A stretch of 64,000 nucleotides of DNA from Paenibacillus marchantiophytorum (GTDB taxonomy: Bacteria > Bacillota > Bacilli > Paenibacillales > NBRC-103111): assembly GCF_014640555.1 (NCBI RefSeq), contig NZ_BMHE01000019.1:62001-126000 (forward strand). Reading direction: 5' to 3'. A model generated the notes under the pieces. It worked only from the letters and a program-made list of their open reading frames with translations, made no database searches and was not told where the DNA came from. Shown here in pieces: positions 26,623-34,317 of the stretch. Each line of letters opens with the position of its first letter. Positions within the stretch are counted from its first letter, which is position 1. The translations under genes and the position numbers were made by a program.

Positions 26623-26979
26623 TTATTCCTGATCCTGCCTATACGTCCCTTGAGATATTTGTATAAGCACTTCATCCGGGATACGGTTCGGGTATAAGCC
26701 CATCCCCTCCGGTTTGGCTGTATAAAGCATTTGAAACATAGCGGTACATGCGGAAGGACTAGAGGTATGAATATAAATGGTTCGTGGAAATTTACGCTTC
26801 TGGAGAAGCCAAATAACAACATCCATGCCCGTTTGTGCCGATGTCCAGCCTAAGTCATGATCTAGCGATAAAATGTCTACTTCAAACTCATCCAATAATA
26901 ATTGACACTCAAGGACGTTCCTGGCTAAAGAAAATCCTTGGGGACAAGGGCGCAAGTCATCTAAGTATACATGAATCAT
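26623..26979 (-). CDS. Cyclic-phosphate-processing receiver-like (cREC) domain protein
   Basis: 118 residues with a receiver-like fold. Features: IHVYLDDLRPCPQG at the N-terminus (Asp pair), LSLDHDLGW near 38-46, a TGMDVVIWLLQ helix and an IYIHTSSPSA segment with a conserved His/Ser. These match the cREC family, described from memory as acting on or binding cyclic phosphate RNA-repair-type intermediates. Enzymatic activity is not proved for this member. The ATG at 26979 follows AGGAAAGG. It sits just downstream of nfo and upstream of the YlmA-like ATPase in the same orientation. Confidence 0.7.
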   Translation of the reverse strand: MIHVYLDDLRPCPQGFSLARNVLECQLLLDEFEVDILSLDHDLGWTSAQTGMDVVIWLLQKRKFPRTIYIHTSSPSACTAMFQMLYTAKPEGMGLYPNRIPDEVLIQISQGTYRQDQE

Positions 26980-27015
26980 GATCTTATTTCCTTTCCTGTT
27001 CATGTTGAGTGCCCA

Positions 27016-27864
27016 TTACGGATCCTGGATCAACGATTTCACGAGAGCAATCTCCTTTAAATGGGTCCCGTCCGTTCCGGAAGCTGTCTCTAGCACAATG
27101 GGCATATGGTTAAGGTATGGGGACTCAAGGAACTCTTTGAAATGAGCCAGACCAATAAATCCACTTCCAATATTGGCATGACGATCTCGTTTTGACCCAT
27201 AAGGATGAAGCGAATCATTGAGATGAACGGCTTTGAGATGTGGAAGATAATCAAGCTGCAAGCCCTTTGACTCCAAATCCCTCCAATTATGCCCCTGCCA
27301 AAGACCACTTGCAAAAGCATGGCAAGTATCCAAGCAAAAACCGACCTTGTCCGGATGCTCACAAAGCTTGCGCACCTGAACCATCTCTTCCATTGTCAAT
27401 CCAAGCTGCGAACCTTCTCCTGCTTGATTCTCCAGTAAAATCACCGCTGAACCCTCATAACCCTGAGTCGCACTATTCAAACATTGTATTATATTTTTAT
27501 AACCTTGTAACGGGTCTTTTCCAATATATTTCCCAAAATGCACCACCAAACCAACTGAACCACAAGCATCAGTGATTTCTAGGCCACTTTTTAAAATACT
27601 TACCATCAAATCGCGTTCGACTTCATCAGCTGCCGGATTAAGCGGGTAAGGCGCATGACCAATCGATACTAGGCCATTTTCCTGACATAATTGCGCGCAA
27701 GCTTGCGCATCATGAACGTTCACTTGCTTCGTTGAGAGCCGCCGCGGATTCATTGGAAAATATTGAAAAGCACTCGCCTGGATCGAGAGAGCCATTTTGG
27801 CCGCACCTGAATACCCTTTGCGTGTGCTGACATGAGCGCCAATAAATTTTGTTTGCTTTGTCAT
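27016..27864 (-). CDS. nfo: Endonuclease IV (AP endonuclease)
   Basis: A 282-residue TIM-barrel AP endonuclease with metal-site motifs: IGAHVSTRKGY, VVHFGKYIGK, LLENQAGEGS, FCLDTCHAFASG, HLNDS, DRHANIGSG and VLETASG. It incises DNA at abasic sites in base-excision repair. The ATG at 27864 overlaps the upstream glycosylase stop as ATGA, so the pair is translationally coupled; the earlier in-frame start at 27891 lies inside the glycosylase. The sequence is complete with no missing metal ligands that I can see. Confidence 0.92.
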   Translation of the reverse strand: MTKQTKFIGAHVSTRKGYSGAAKMALSIQASAFQYFPMNPRRLSTKQVNVHDAQACAQLCQENGLVSIGHAPYPLNPAADEVERDLMVSILKSGLEITDACGSVGLVVHFGKYIGKDPLQGYKNIIQCLNSATQGYEGSAVILLENQAGEGSQLGLTMEEMVQVRKLCEHPDKVGFCLDTCHAFASGLWQGHNWRDLESKGLQLDYLPHLKAVHLNDSLHPYGSKRDRHANIGSGFIGLAHFKEFLESPYLNHMPIVLETASGTDGTHLKEIALVKSLIQDP

Positions 27865-28670
27865 GATTGACAATTCACGCAATAAAAGCATTTGCGACTT
27901 GAAACTTCGGTCTTAATCAGAGCATGACCGCAGCGTACACAAGACTCCCCTTCTCGATCATAGACACGACATTTGGCATCAAACTGCCCCGTTAGACGGT
28001 CTCCTACGAATAAGGGCTCGTCAATATAACCACCGAACTGAATAGCTTCGAGCAGGACGGACCTCATCGCTACAAACAGTCGATGTTGCTCCTCTTCGGT
28101 TAATGACGGCAGCTTACGAAGCGGTAATAGGCCCGCATAAAAACAAATTTCATCCGAATAACAATTTCCGATTCCGGAAAGAAAAGCTTGATCGACCAAT
28201 GAAACTTTGAGATTGCTTCTTTTGCTTTTCAACACTTTTTGGAACTCTCCAAAAGTAAAATTCGGTGCTAAGGGTTCTGGTCCAAGCTTCGCAAAAAGCT
28301 TCTCTGCTTCTGATAATGCGTGCAGATGCAAGTAACCTAAGCGCAAACCTATAAAATATAAATTCCGCATCCCAAAGCGAATCACAACTTGTGTAGTTCG
28401 TTCAGGCTTTTCGGCTTCTGAGCCATAAAACATCCAACCGCCCAACATTAAATGCAAGACCAAAACTTCACCTGATCCCAGATGAAATACCAAATGTTTG
28501 GCTCTGCGATCTAGTCCAACAAATTGATTGCCAACTAGCTTATGGATAAACAGATCAGGATCCACATTCAAGGATTTAGGACGCTCCACCTCTACGCCGG
28601 TTATCACGTTCCCTAGAATCAAACGCGACAATTGTTGTCGATATGTCTCCATCTCCGGAAGTTCAGGCAT
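27861..28670 (-). CDS. Fpg/Nei-family DNA glycosylase
   Basis: A 269-residue bifunctional DNA glycosylase/AP lyase. It starts MPELPEMETYRQQL, where Pro2 is the Schiff-base nucleophile once Met is removed and Glu3 the general acid; KHLVFHL contains the conserved Lys. The C-terminal zinc finger has four cysteines in CVRC and CFYCVNC. The family repairs oxidised purines (Fpg) or pyrimidines (Nei); this sequence does not decide. The start is fixed by the PELPE motif. It couples to nfo by a 4-bp overlap and follows mrfB by 91 bp. Confidence 0.9.
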   Translation of the reverse strand: MPELPEMETYRQQLSRLILGNVITGVEVERPKSLNVDPDLFIHKLVGNQFVGLDRRAKHLVFHLGSGEVLVLHLMLGGWMFYGSEAEKPERTTQVVIRFGMRNLYFIGLRLGYLHLHALSEAEKLFAKLGPEPLAPNFTFGEFQKVLKSKRSNLKVSLVDQAFLSGIGNCYSDEICFYAGLLPLRKLPSLTEEEQHRLFVAMRSVLLEAIQFGGYIDEPLFVGDRLTGQFDAKCRVYDREGESCVRCGHALIKTEVSSRKCFYCVNCQS

Positions 28671-28761
28671 GGCATTCCCTCCTTGCTGTTTTCTTCTTTG
28701 TATATCCAAATCTAGGACAAAGTAAACAACGCCGAAGAGGGGCTGACCCTCATTTCGATGA

Positions 28762-30093
28762 TTAAATTAACCCTTCGCTGACATAGATCGGTTTGGCTTT
28801 GCGCGTGGATTGCGGGGAAGCTGTCTTGCTCAGCTTAGCTTTCAAACGTCGGATGCGTTTCTCCAATGCTTCTTCAACCTCATTTTGCTTTTTGTCTCCG
28901 CGATGCAGGGAGCGGCGGCGCCACAGTTTGGCCCATGCCTCTTCCGCATAATATATGGCCTGCTGGATGTTTCTCTCCCGATGCTCATAATACATAGCTA
29001 ACTCCAGATATGCATCTATTTGCAGAGCAATACTTGCGTTTCTGATCTCGATCCACCGTATCCACAAATCTACCGCAAGCTGATATTGCCCATTTTTCTT
29101 ATAAAAGGCAGCCAATTGCAAAAGAGCGTTTTCTTGCTCTGTGGAGTTGGCCTGACTAGCGCCGCTCATTAACTTGTGAAATAAAGCATCAAAGTAAGAT
29201 TGGGCTTTCGCTGTGCGGTTCATTTTGTCCAGCCATTGGCCTGTTCGAAACAGCTCTTCAAGTTCGGAATGATCCATAACCGCAGCATGTTCCGTATCAT
29301 CAGTTAACAAATTGCCAAAATGAGTAGCTAGCGCTGCCATCGTTACGATATCATGCTCATTATGAATAAAAACACCTTCAAGGATTGCTGGATTTTTCTC
29401 CGCCAAATATTGAAAATATAACGTAGGCGCCATGGAACCTGGCACATCGTCCACTCGCTCAAAGCCCAGTCTGCTTTCTTCGACCTTGCTCAAACGACAG
29501 GATGGCAGTGTATTGCGCCATATACTGCGTGAGGGATACAGAAGATCTAATTGCAGCAGATCAGCATCGTCCAATTGAAGACGATTCAGGACGTAACGAT
29601 TCTTCAGAATCGGCCAGTCAAATGTGCGTCCATTATAGGAAACAATATGCGTAAAGCGTTCGAGCAGCGTTTGCAAATAAATGAGCATCGCCTGCTCTTC
29701 CGCAGGATTGCGAATCAGAAGCTGTTCCACAGTGAAAGACTCCCCTGTGTAATAGCCGATGCCGACCATGAACGGCACGTTGCCTGCACCGACGCCGAGT
29801 CCGGTCGTCTCGGTATCGAAGAACAGCAGATCTTCGTGCCGGACGACGGCGTCATGGTCGTGAAAGCAGGACAGCTGCTGCGCAACATCGGACAGCTCCC
29901 GCAGCCGATATTTGCCGTGCGTGCTGTCCGCGCCGTACAAACGGCGCCGCATGATGAACGAGCCCGCCGGGCTCGTGTGGACATGGGCGCCGATCTGCGC
30001 CCACTCGCCGTCTGCCGGAGGCAGCGGCGGAGGTGTTACCTGCGCCGCCGTCGGGCCTTTCAGGCGGCCCAGCCTTTCGCGGAGCCCGCTCAT
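28762..30093 (-). CDS. mrfB: MrfB-like 3' exonuclease of mitomycin repair (YprB family)
   Basis: A 443-residue protein with an RNase-H-like DEDD exonuclease domain: FFDTETTGLGVG near residues 108-119 (first Asp/Glu pair), VSYNGRTFDWPILKNRY (second Asp), and HNEHDIVTMAAL (last acidic pair). A helical TPR-like tail (300-400) and basic C-terminus follow. In B. subtilis MrfA helicase and MrfB nuclease act together against mitomycin DNA adducts. Here the gene lies directly after the helicase, with the ATG overlapping the stop of a small relic ORF as ATGA. Its first 150 codons are GC-rich relative to mrfA. Confidence 0.88.
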   Translation of the reverse strand: MSGLRERLGRLKGPTAAQVTPPPLPPADGEWAQIGAHVHTSPAGSFIMRRRLYGADSTHGKYRLRELSDVAQQLSCFHDHDAVVRHEDLLFFDTETTGLGVGAGNVPFMVGIGYYTGESFTVEQLLIRNPAEEQAMLIYLQTLLERFTHIVSYNGRTFDWPILKNRYVLNRLQLDDADLLQLDLLYPSRSIWRNTLPSCRLSKVEESRLGFERVDDVPGSMAPTLYFQYLAEKNPAILEGVFIHNEHDIVTMAALATHFGNLLTDDTEHAAVMDHSELEELFRTGQWLDKMNRTAKAQSYFDALFHKLMSGASQANSTEQENALLQLAAFYKKNGQYQLAVDLWIRWIEIRNASIALQIDAYLELAMYYEHRERNIQQAIYYAEEAWAKLWRRRSLHRGDKKQNEVEEALEKRIRRLKAKLSKTASPQSTRKAKPIYVSEGLI

Positions 30094-30263
30094 CGGGCAC
30101 CGCCTGGATAGCGGTCATAGAAAAACACAAACGGCAGCTTATTATGCACCGCCCTTACCTGCGGAACGACCCGAATGTCCATCGGATCGCACACAGGACA
30201 AGAGCATATGTTTTCGTTAGTCCTTAACCGAATTTTAATTAAGGATCGTACAGAACCACGCAT
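30090..30263 (-). pseudogene. Relic of a second mrfA C-terminal segment, 57 codons
   Basis: Between mrfA and mrfB is a 57-codon frame beginning at an ATG immediately after the mrfA stop (30263) and using GGAGGGG of the mrfA end as its site. Its residues 25-55 (CDPMDIRVVPQVRAVHNKLP, then YDRYPGG) match MrfA residues about 664-694 (CDRSDIHVVSQIRAEHSQLP, YDHYPGG) at 19 of 31 positions by eye. Everything after the YPGG motif, including the four-Cys region, is missing; it ends GGAR-stop with TGA overlapping the mrfB ATG. The first 20 codons show no homology. An inverted repeat TCCTTAA/TTAAGGA lies at 30220-30245. Most likely the tail of the original mrfA left by replacement. Confidence 0.65.
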
Positions 30264-32513
30264 TTATAACCCCTCCAGTAAAAGAAGGGATTTTCTCTTT
30301 GCGTCCCTCCCTTCTATTTCAGTTCCAATACATGAAGGACAGCCGTCCTCACATGGACATTTTTGAATTAAGTTCCTGGCCGCTTCTTTTATTTCGTCGA
30401 ATCGCTTATATACGTCTTCCGCTAATCCAATACCGCCGGGGTAATGGTCGTATATAAAGATAGTAGGCAGCTGTGAATGTTCGGCCCTTATTTGGGAAAC
30501 TACATGAATGTCGCTGCGGTCACACATTACATGAATGGGTACGATATGCCTTATCACATTGGATATTCCCATTAATAGTTGCTCTAGCGTTTTTGTTTCT
30601 AATGTGGGGTCAATCTCAGTTATTTCTACCCAGGTCGCACTGGTATGCAGTTCTTCTTCGGGAAGCTTAATTGGCCCGTATCCGATATTTTCGAAACTCG
30701 TCAAACGGATTTTTTTAAACATCGTTGCCATAACATTTACGGCTACGTCGCCATGATTTAACGACGTTGTTCGCCTTTTTTTCGTTAGGTCAGTAGATAA
30801 GACTTTTAGCTTAACTGCCAGGTTCGCATCGGTGTAATATTCTACATCGACTTCCCGTACGTATGCTTTCTTATGTTCCCAGTCTAACTTTTCGACTTGA
30901 AACTGTACGCCTTCATGCAAGTAGATTGCTTCGTCATGTAAAAGGGTCATAGCGCTAAATCTGTCCATCTCGCCGATAATTTTTACGTTTGCTATGTCCG
31001 ATTGGTCGACAATTACTACGTTTTCCTGCGCTGCGGATCGCAGACTTACTTCATGGGCGGGGAAAGATTGATTTGCCCAGTAAAACGAATCGCCAGCTTG
31101 AGTAAGCACCCTTTCTTCTACCAGGTATTCCAGTATATCAGTTATCTCCAACGGGCCAAATTCTTCCCCGATTTTTACGGGAAGTTCATACGCTGCACAA
31201 CGCAAATGATCTACCAGGATTAACAAATTTTCAGGGTTAATTCTCGCAGATTCCGGGGAACGCTCGAAAAAATATTCAGGATTTTGGACTACATACTGGT
31301 CTATAGGAGTATTGCTGGCTACCATAACTACTAGGGCTTCCCCATGCCGTCTACCAGCCCGGCCTGCTTGCTGCCAGGTGCTGGCGACGCTGCCAGGATA
31401 CCCTGACATAATGCAGACTTGCAACTGCCCAATATCTACACCAAGTTCTAAGGCATTCGTACTTACTACCCCCAGTATTTCCCCGTTTCGTAAGCCCCGT
31501 TCAATTTCCCTCCGCTGATTCGGTAAGTAGCCGCCCCGGTAGCCCCTTATGGACTTAGTCCCTAATTCATTTTTCACGATTTCTTGTAAGTGACTTAGTA
31601 TTAACTCTACCCTTACCCGACTGCGGGCAAAAACGATTGTCTGTACGTTATTCGTTAGGAATTCTTTAGCAAGCTGGTTTACTTCTACCGTCGCGCTTTT
31701 CCGAAGATTTAGCGGCTTATTTACTATAGGCGGGTTATAAAAAGCAAAGTGCTTCCTCCCCCTTGGCGCGCCGTTGTTGTCAATCAGTCGCATAGGTTTA
31801 CCTGTAAGCTGTTCGGCCAGTTCCTGAGGGTTCGCAATCGTAGCAGACGTACAGATAAAAAGCGGATCGCTGCCGTAAAATTTGCAAATACGCTGCAGCC
31901 TACGGATTACGTTTGCTACATGGCTGCCGAATACACCCCTGTACGTATGCAGTTCATCAATGACTATATATTTAAGATTACTAAATAAGCTTACCCATTT
32001 CGTATGATGTGGCAGAATGGCTGAATGCAGCATATCCGGGTTCGTAATAACGATATGGCCGACGTTCTTCACTATTTGCCGAATGGCTGGAGAAGTATCT
32101 CCGTCGTAGGTAAAGCTTTTTATGTCGATACCCATTTCATTAATGATTTCGTTTAATTCGCTTTTTTGATCTTGCGCCAGGGCCTTCGTTGGGAACAAGT
32201 AAAGCGCACGGCTGGCGTCGTCTTCGGCGATTGCCTGTAGAACAGGAAGGTTATAACATAACGTCTTGCCCGAAGCAGTCGGCGTTACAGCTACGACATT
32301 TTCGCACTTACGGATAGTTTCATATGCAGTATGCTGGTGAATGTATAACTGTTCAATACCTCTTTTAGCCAAGGCTGCTTGTATCCTGGCGTCTACGCTT
32401 TCGGGCATGGGTCTTGTTTTTGCTTCTGTGGGTTCAACTTCGTGCCAATTTACTATATTTTCATTACTTTTTAATCCGTTTATTAAATCCGAAAGAGATT
32501 TTTTTCTTATCAT
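30264..32513 (-). CDS. mrfA: MrfA-like DEAD/DEAH helicase (YprA family)
   Basis: A 749-residue DNA helicase. Motifs: VAVTPTASGKTLCYN (Walker A, near 75-89), VIDELHTYRG (motif II, DELH), FICTSATIANP (III), and WQQAGRAGRRHGEA (VI). The long C-terminal DUF1998-type part ends with CPCEDGCPSCIG, a four-cysteine motif seen in MrfA. With MrfB it forms a mitomycin-specific excision pathway in B. subtilis. It sits upstream of the mrfA relic and mrfB. A LexA-like operator overlaps its promoter (32530-32552), so SOS control is likely. Length equals the B. subtilis protein as I remember it. Confidence 0.9.
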   Translation of the reverse strand: MIRKKSLSDLINGLKSNENIVNWHEVEPTEAKTRPMPESVDARIQAALAKRGIEQLYIHQHTAYETIRKCENVVAVTPTASGKTLCYNLPVLQAIAEDDASRALYLFPTKALAQDQKSELNEIINEMGIDIKSFTYDGDTSPAIRQIVKNVGHIVITNPDMLHSAILPHHTKWVSLFSNLKYIVIDELHTYRGVFGSHVANVIRRLQRICKFYGSDPLFICTSATIANPQELAEQLTGKPMRLIDNNGAPRGRKHFAFYNPPIVNKPLNLRKSATVEVNQLAKEFLTNNVQTIVFARSRVRVELILSHLQEIVKNELGTKSIRGYRGGYLPNQRREIERGLRNGEILGVVSTNALELGVDIGQLQVCIMSGYPGSVASTWQQAGRAGRRHGEALVVMVASNTPIDQYVVQNPEYFFERSPESARINPENLLILVDHLRCAAYELPVKIGEEFGPLEITDILEYLVEERVLTQAGDSFYWANQSFPAHEVSLRSAAQENVVIVDQSDIANVKIIGEMDRFSAMTLLHDEAIYLHEGVQFQVEKLDWEHKKAYVREVDVEYYTDANLAVKLKVLSTDLTKKRRTTSLNHGDVAVNVMATMFKKIRLTSFENIGYGPIKLPEEELHTSATWVEITEIDPTLETKTLEQLLMGISNVIRHIVPIHVMCDRSDIHVVSQIRAEHSQLPTIFIYDHYPGGIGLAEDVYKRFDEIKEAARNLIQKCPCEDGCPSCIGTEIEGRDAKRKSLLLLEGL

Positions 32514-32529
32514 ATCTTCAACTCCGTAT

Positions 32530-32552
32530 AGAACGATTGTTCCCCTATTATA
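32530..32552 (-). promoter_or_regulatory. mrfA promoter -10 with LexA-type operator
   Basis: On the minus strand TATAAT (32547-32552) is followed after two bases by GGAACAATCGTTCT (32530-32543), a GAAC-N4-GTTC match to the Bacillus LexA box. Its position just after the -10 would block initiation. No good -35 is seen 17 nt upstream (the region is T-rich terminator sequence). Confidence 0.65.
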
Positions 32553-32570
32553 TACGTCTAATACAAAATA

Positions 32571-32596
32571 AAAAAGCCCCTTTACGAGAAAGGGCT
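32571..32596 (-). terminator. Terminator of the 71-codon gene upstream of mrfA
   Basis: Minus-strand AGCCCTTT-CTCGT-AAAGGGGCT stem followed by TTTTTATTTTG. Confidence 0.85.
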
Positions 32597-32687
32597 TAAT
32601 ATGAAAAATCTTGGGATCGCGCGCGGGTATGGCGAATCTCCTTACTCATTTCGTTTCTTCTATTTCACAGAATATACGTTCGTATGT

Positions 32688-32903
32688 CTACATCAGATCA
32701 GAGGAATCATCGTAATCATAGCGAACACCGTCTAGATCTGCACTGGCCAGATGCGTGTCAACGTGGAGGGCATGATTGGCACTCTCTTGCATTTTAAGCA
32801 AAACCTCTTGATAATCTCTTGAACGCAGTTCTTCTGCTTCATACTTCATCGCTGTTCGTAAAGCTCTTTCAATTATAATGACATCATGACTAGTAAAATT
32901 CAT
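32688..32903 (-). CDS. Small acidic hypothetical protein, 71 residues
   Basis: A helical, acidic 71-residue protein: MNFTSHDVIIIERALRTAMK, a middle EAEELRSRDYQEVLLKM helix and an Asp-rich C-terminus (YDYDDSSDLM). No membrane segment or signal. The family is not recognised. A plausible ATG at 32903 follows GAGGTG. It is a single gene with its own terminator, upstream of mrfA and divergent from the nitroreductase gene. Confidence 0.6.
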   Translation of the reverse strand: MNFTSHDVIIIERALRTAMKYEAEELRSRDYQEVLLKMQESANHALHVDTHLASADLDGVRYDYDDSSDLM

Positions 32904-33058
32904 AGTTTCCGCACCTCATCTTGGACCTCAGTTTCCTACAAACTAGTTTTGCCACAATTGATAAAACCCATACTTTACAAGGTATATTTCAAAAATTCGT
33001 AATCCACGTTGATTTCAGTTAAAATTAGGAAGATTACACAAATGAGGAGGAATTCATA

Positions 33059-33661
33059 GTGACAACTTCTTTACCGACCGAAATCGAAAGCAATCGCCAG
33101 CCTGATCACGAAATCAATCCACAGTTCCTTACCCGGTGGTCACCACGCTCATTTACGGATCAAGAAGTAACCGAAGATGTACTCCTAAGCTTATTCGAAG
33201 CAGCAAGATGGGCTCCATCCGGCAGCAATTTGCAGCCATGGCGTTTCATAATTGCAAGAACAGAAGAAGAAAAAGCCAAATTCTATGACTTTATCATGCC
33301 GGCCAATCGCGAATGGTGTGAGAAAGCTCCCGTTCTTACACTAGTTATCTCCTACACCAAAACATCAAGAGGCGATAGCAATCCCAGCCATCAGTTCGAT
33401 GCTGGCACAGCATGGGGATATCTGGCTCTGGAAGCTAACAATCAAGGTTTAGTTACACATGCAATGGGCGGATTCCATCGCGATCAAGCTCGGGAAGCTC
33501 TGCAAATTCCTGAAGATTATGACATTCATGCTGTCATCGCCATTGGTCACCGTGGACCGGTAGACGCATTGTCAGAGAAATTCCAGGAACGTGAAGCGCC
33601 GTCAACAAGACGCCCGATTAATGAGCTTCTGTTTGCAGGAGAATTCGGTAAATCACTTTAA
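33059..33661 (+). CDS. Nitroreductase-family flavoprotein
   Basis: A 200-residue FMN-dependent oxidoreductase. The GTG start at 33059 follows GAGGAGG. Visible features: RWSPRSFTDQEV near 26-37 (Arg-x-Ser-x-Arg type FMN-phosphate site), ARWAPSGSNLQPWRFI near 53-68, WGYLALEANNQGL and the C-terminal IGHRGPVDALSEKF. Members reduce nitro- or enone-type compounds with NAD(P)H; the substrate is not predictable. It stands alone and ends at a terminator shared with the convergent pilO gene. Confidence 0.9.
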   Translation: MTTSLPTEIESNRQPDHEINPQFLTRWSPRSFTDQEVTEDVLLSLFEAARWAPSGSNLQPWRFIIARTEEEKAKFYDFIMPANREWCEKAPVLTLVISYTKTSRGDSNPSHQFDAGTAWGYLALEANNQGLVTHAMGGFHRDQAREALQIPEDYDIHAVIAIGHRGPVDALSEKFQEREAPSTRRPINELLFAGEFGKSL

Positions 33662-33715
33662 AAAAAGAACACTCCATCCCATATCAGCATGGGTTGAAGT
33701 GTTCTCTTCTTTTAA
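33661..33715. terminator. Bidirectional terminator between nitroreductase and pilO
   Basis: A 17-bp imperfect stem, AGAACACTCCATCCCAT (33666-33682) against ATGGGTTGAAGTGTTCT (33689-33705), with A-run and T-run flanks, serves both converging genes. Confidence 0.85.
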
Positions 33716-34317
33716 TACGGCGTTTCCACTTTATCTACCTTCGCTTTATAGGAGGGGTCGAAGAAAGCCGTAAAGGTGAGATTAATCGTAATTTTGCGTG
33801 TCAAATCCTTTGGCAAACTGCCGTAATTAACCGTATCTACCTTAATTAATCGAGGCAGAGCCTGCAATTGGGTAATAGCATCTGAGATCTCTTTAAAAGT
33901 TCCCGCTACGGATGTGGTAACTTTTACCTCTCGCACATTCGGGTAGGCCGTTTTCTTCGCCGCATCTGTTTGCTGTTGTGAACTCTTCTCGCTGATCGAA
34001 TACGTAATTGAATTAAAACTTACATCAGTATCTTTTTTAATTTTGTTCAAATCCAGTGTGATTTGCTCCGTATTATCCCATAAAGGCAATGCCGCTTGCA
34101 CTTCCTTCATGGACGGGCCTATGACCGCATTCTGCTTTTCACTCACTTTTTTGTTGAGCAACTGGACTTGTTTATTCAGTGTTGCTAGTTCACTTTCCTG
34201 CGCTTTAACCTTATCGGAAGATGGCATTTGCAAAAAGTAATAAAAAGCGAAAAGACCGAGAAACAACAAGGCAGCTCCGAATAACAGCAATGTCTGCGTA
34301 TTATTTTTGTTGGACAT
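33712..34317 (-). CDS. pilO: PilO-like type IV pilus assembly protein
   Basis: A 201-residue bitopic protein: an N-terminal membrane helix (TLLLFGAALLFLGLFAFYYF, residues 9-28), a coiled-coil stretch (about 40-60), and a C-terminal periplasmic-side ferredoxin-like domain with ITQLQALPRLIKVDTVNY. PilO stabilises the inner-membrane platform of type IVa pili with PilM and PilN. The ATG overlaps the PilM-N stop by 17 bp. It is the last gene of this pil arm, ending at the shared terminator; no pilP or pilQ follows, as expected without an outer membrane. Confidence 0.8.
   Translation of the reverse strand: MSNKNNTQTLLLFGAALLFLGLFAFYYFLQMPSSDKVKAQESELATLNKQVQLLNKKVSEKQNAVIGPSMKEVQAALPLWDNTEQITLDLNKIKKDTDVSFNSITYSISEKSSQQQTDAAKKTAYPNVREVKVTTSVAGTFKEISDAITQLQALPRLIKVDTVNYGSLPKDLTRKITINLTFTAFFDPSYKAKVDKVETPY

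Noticed and set aside
25836..26822. 328-residue form of the ABC ATPase
   Set aside because: The N-terminal 73 residues run through the cREC-like gene and lack conservation; start at 26603 fits the family.
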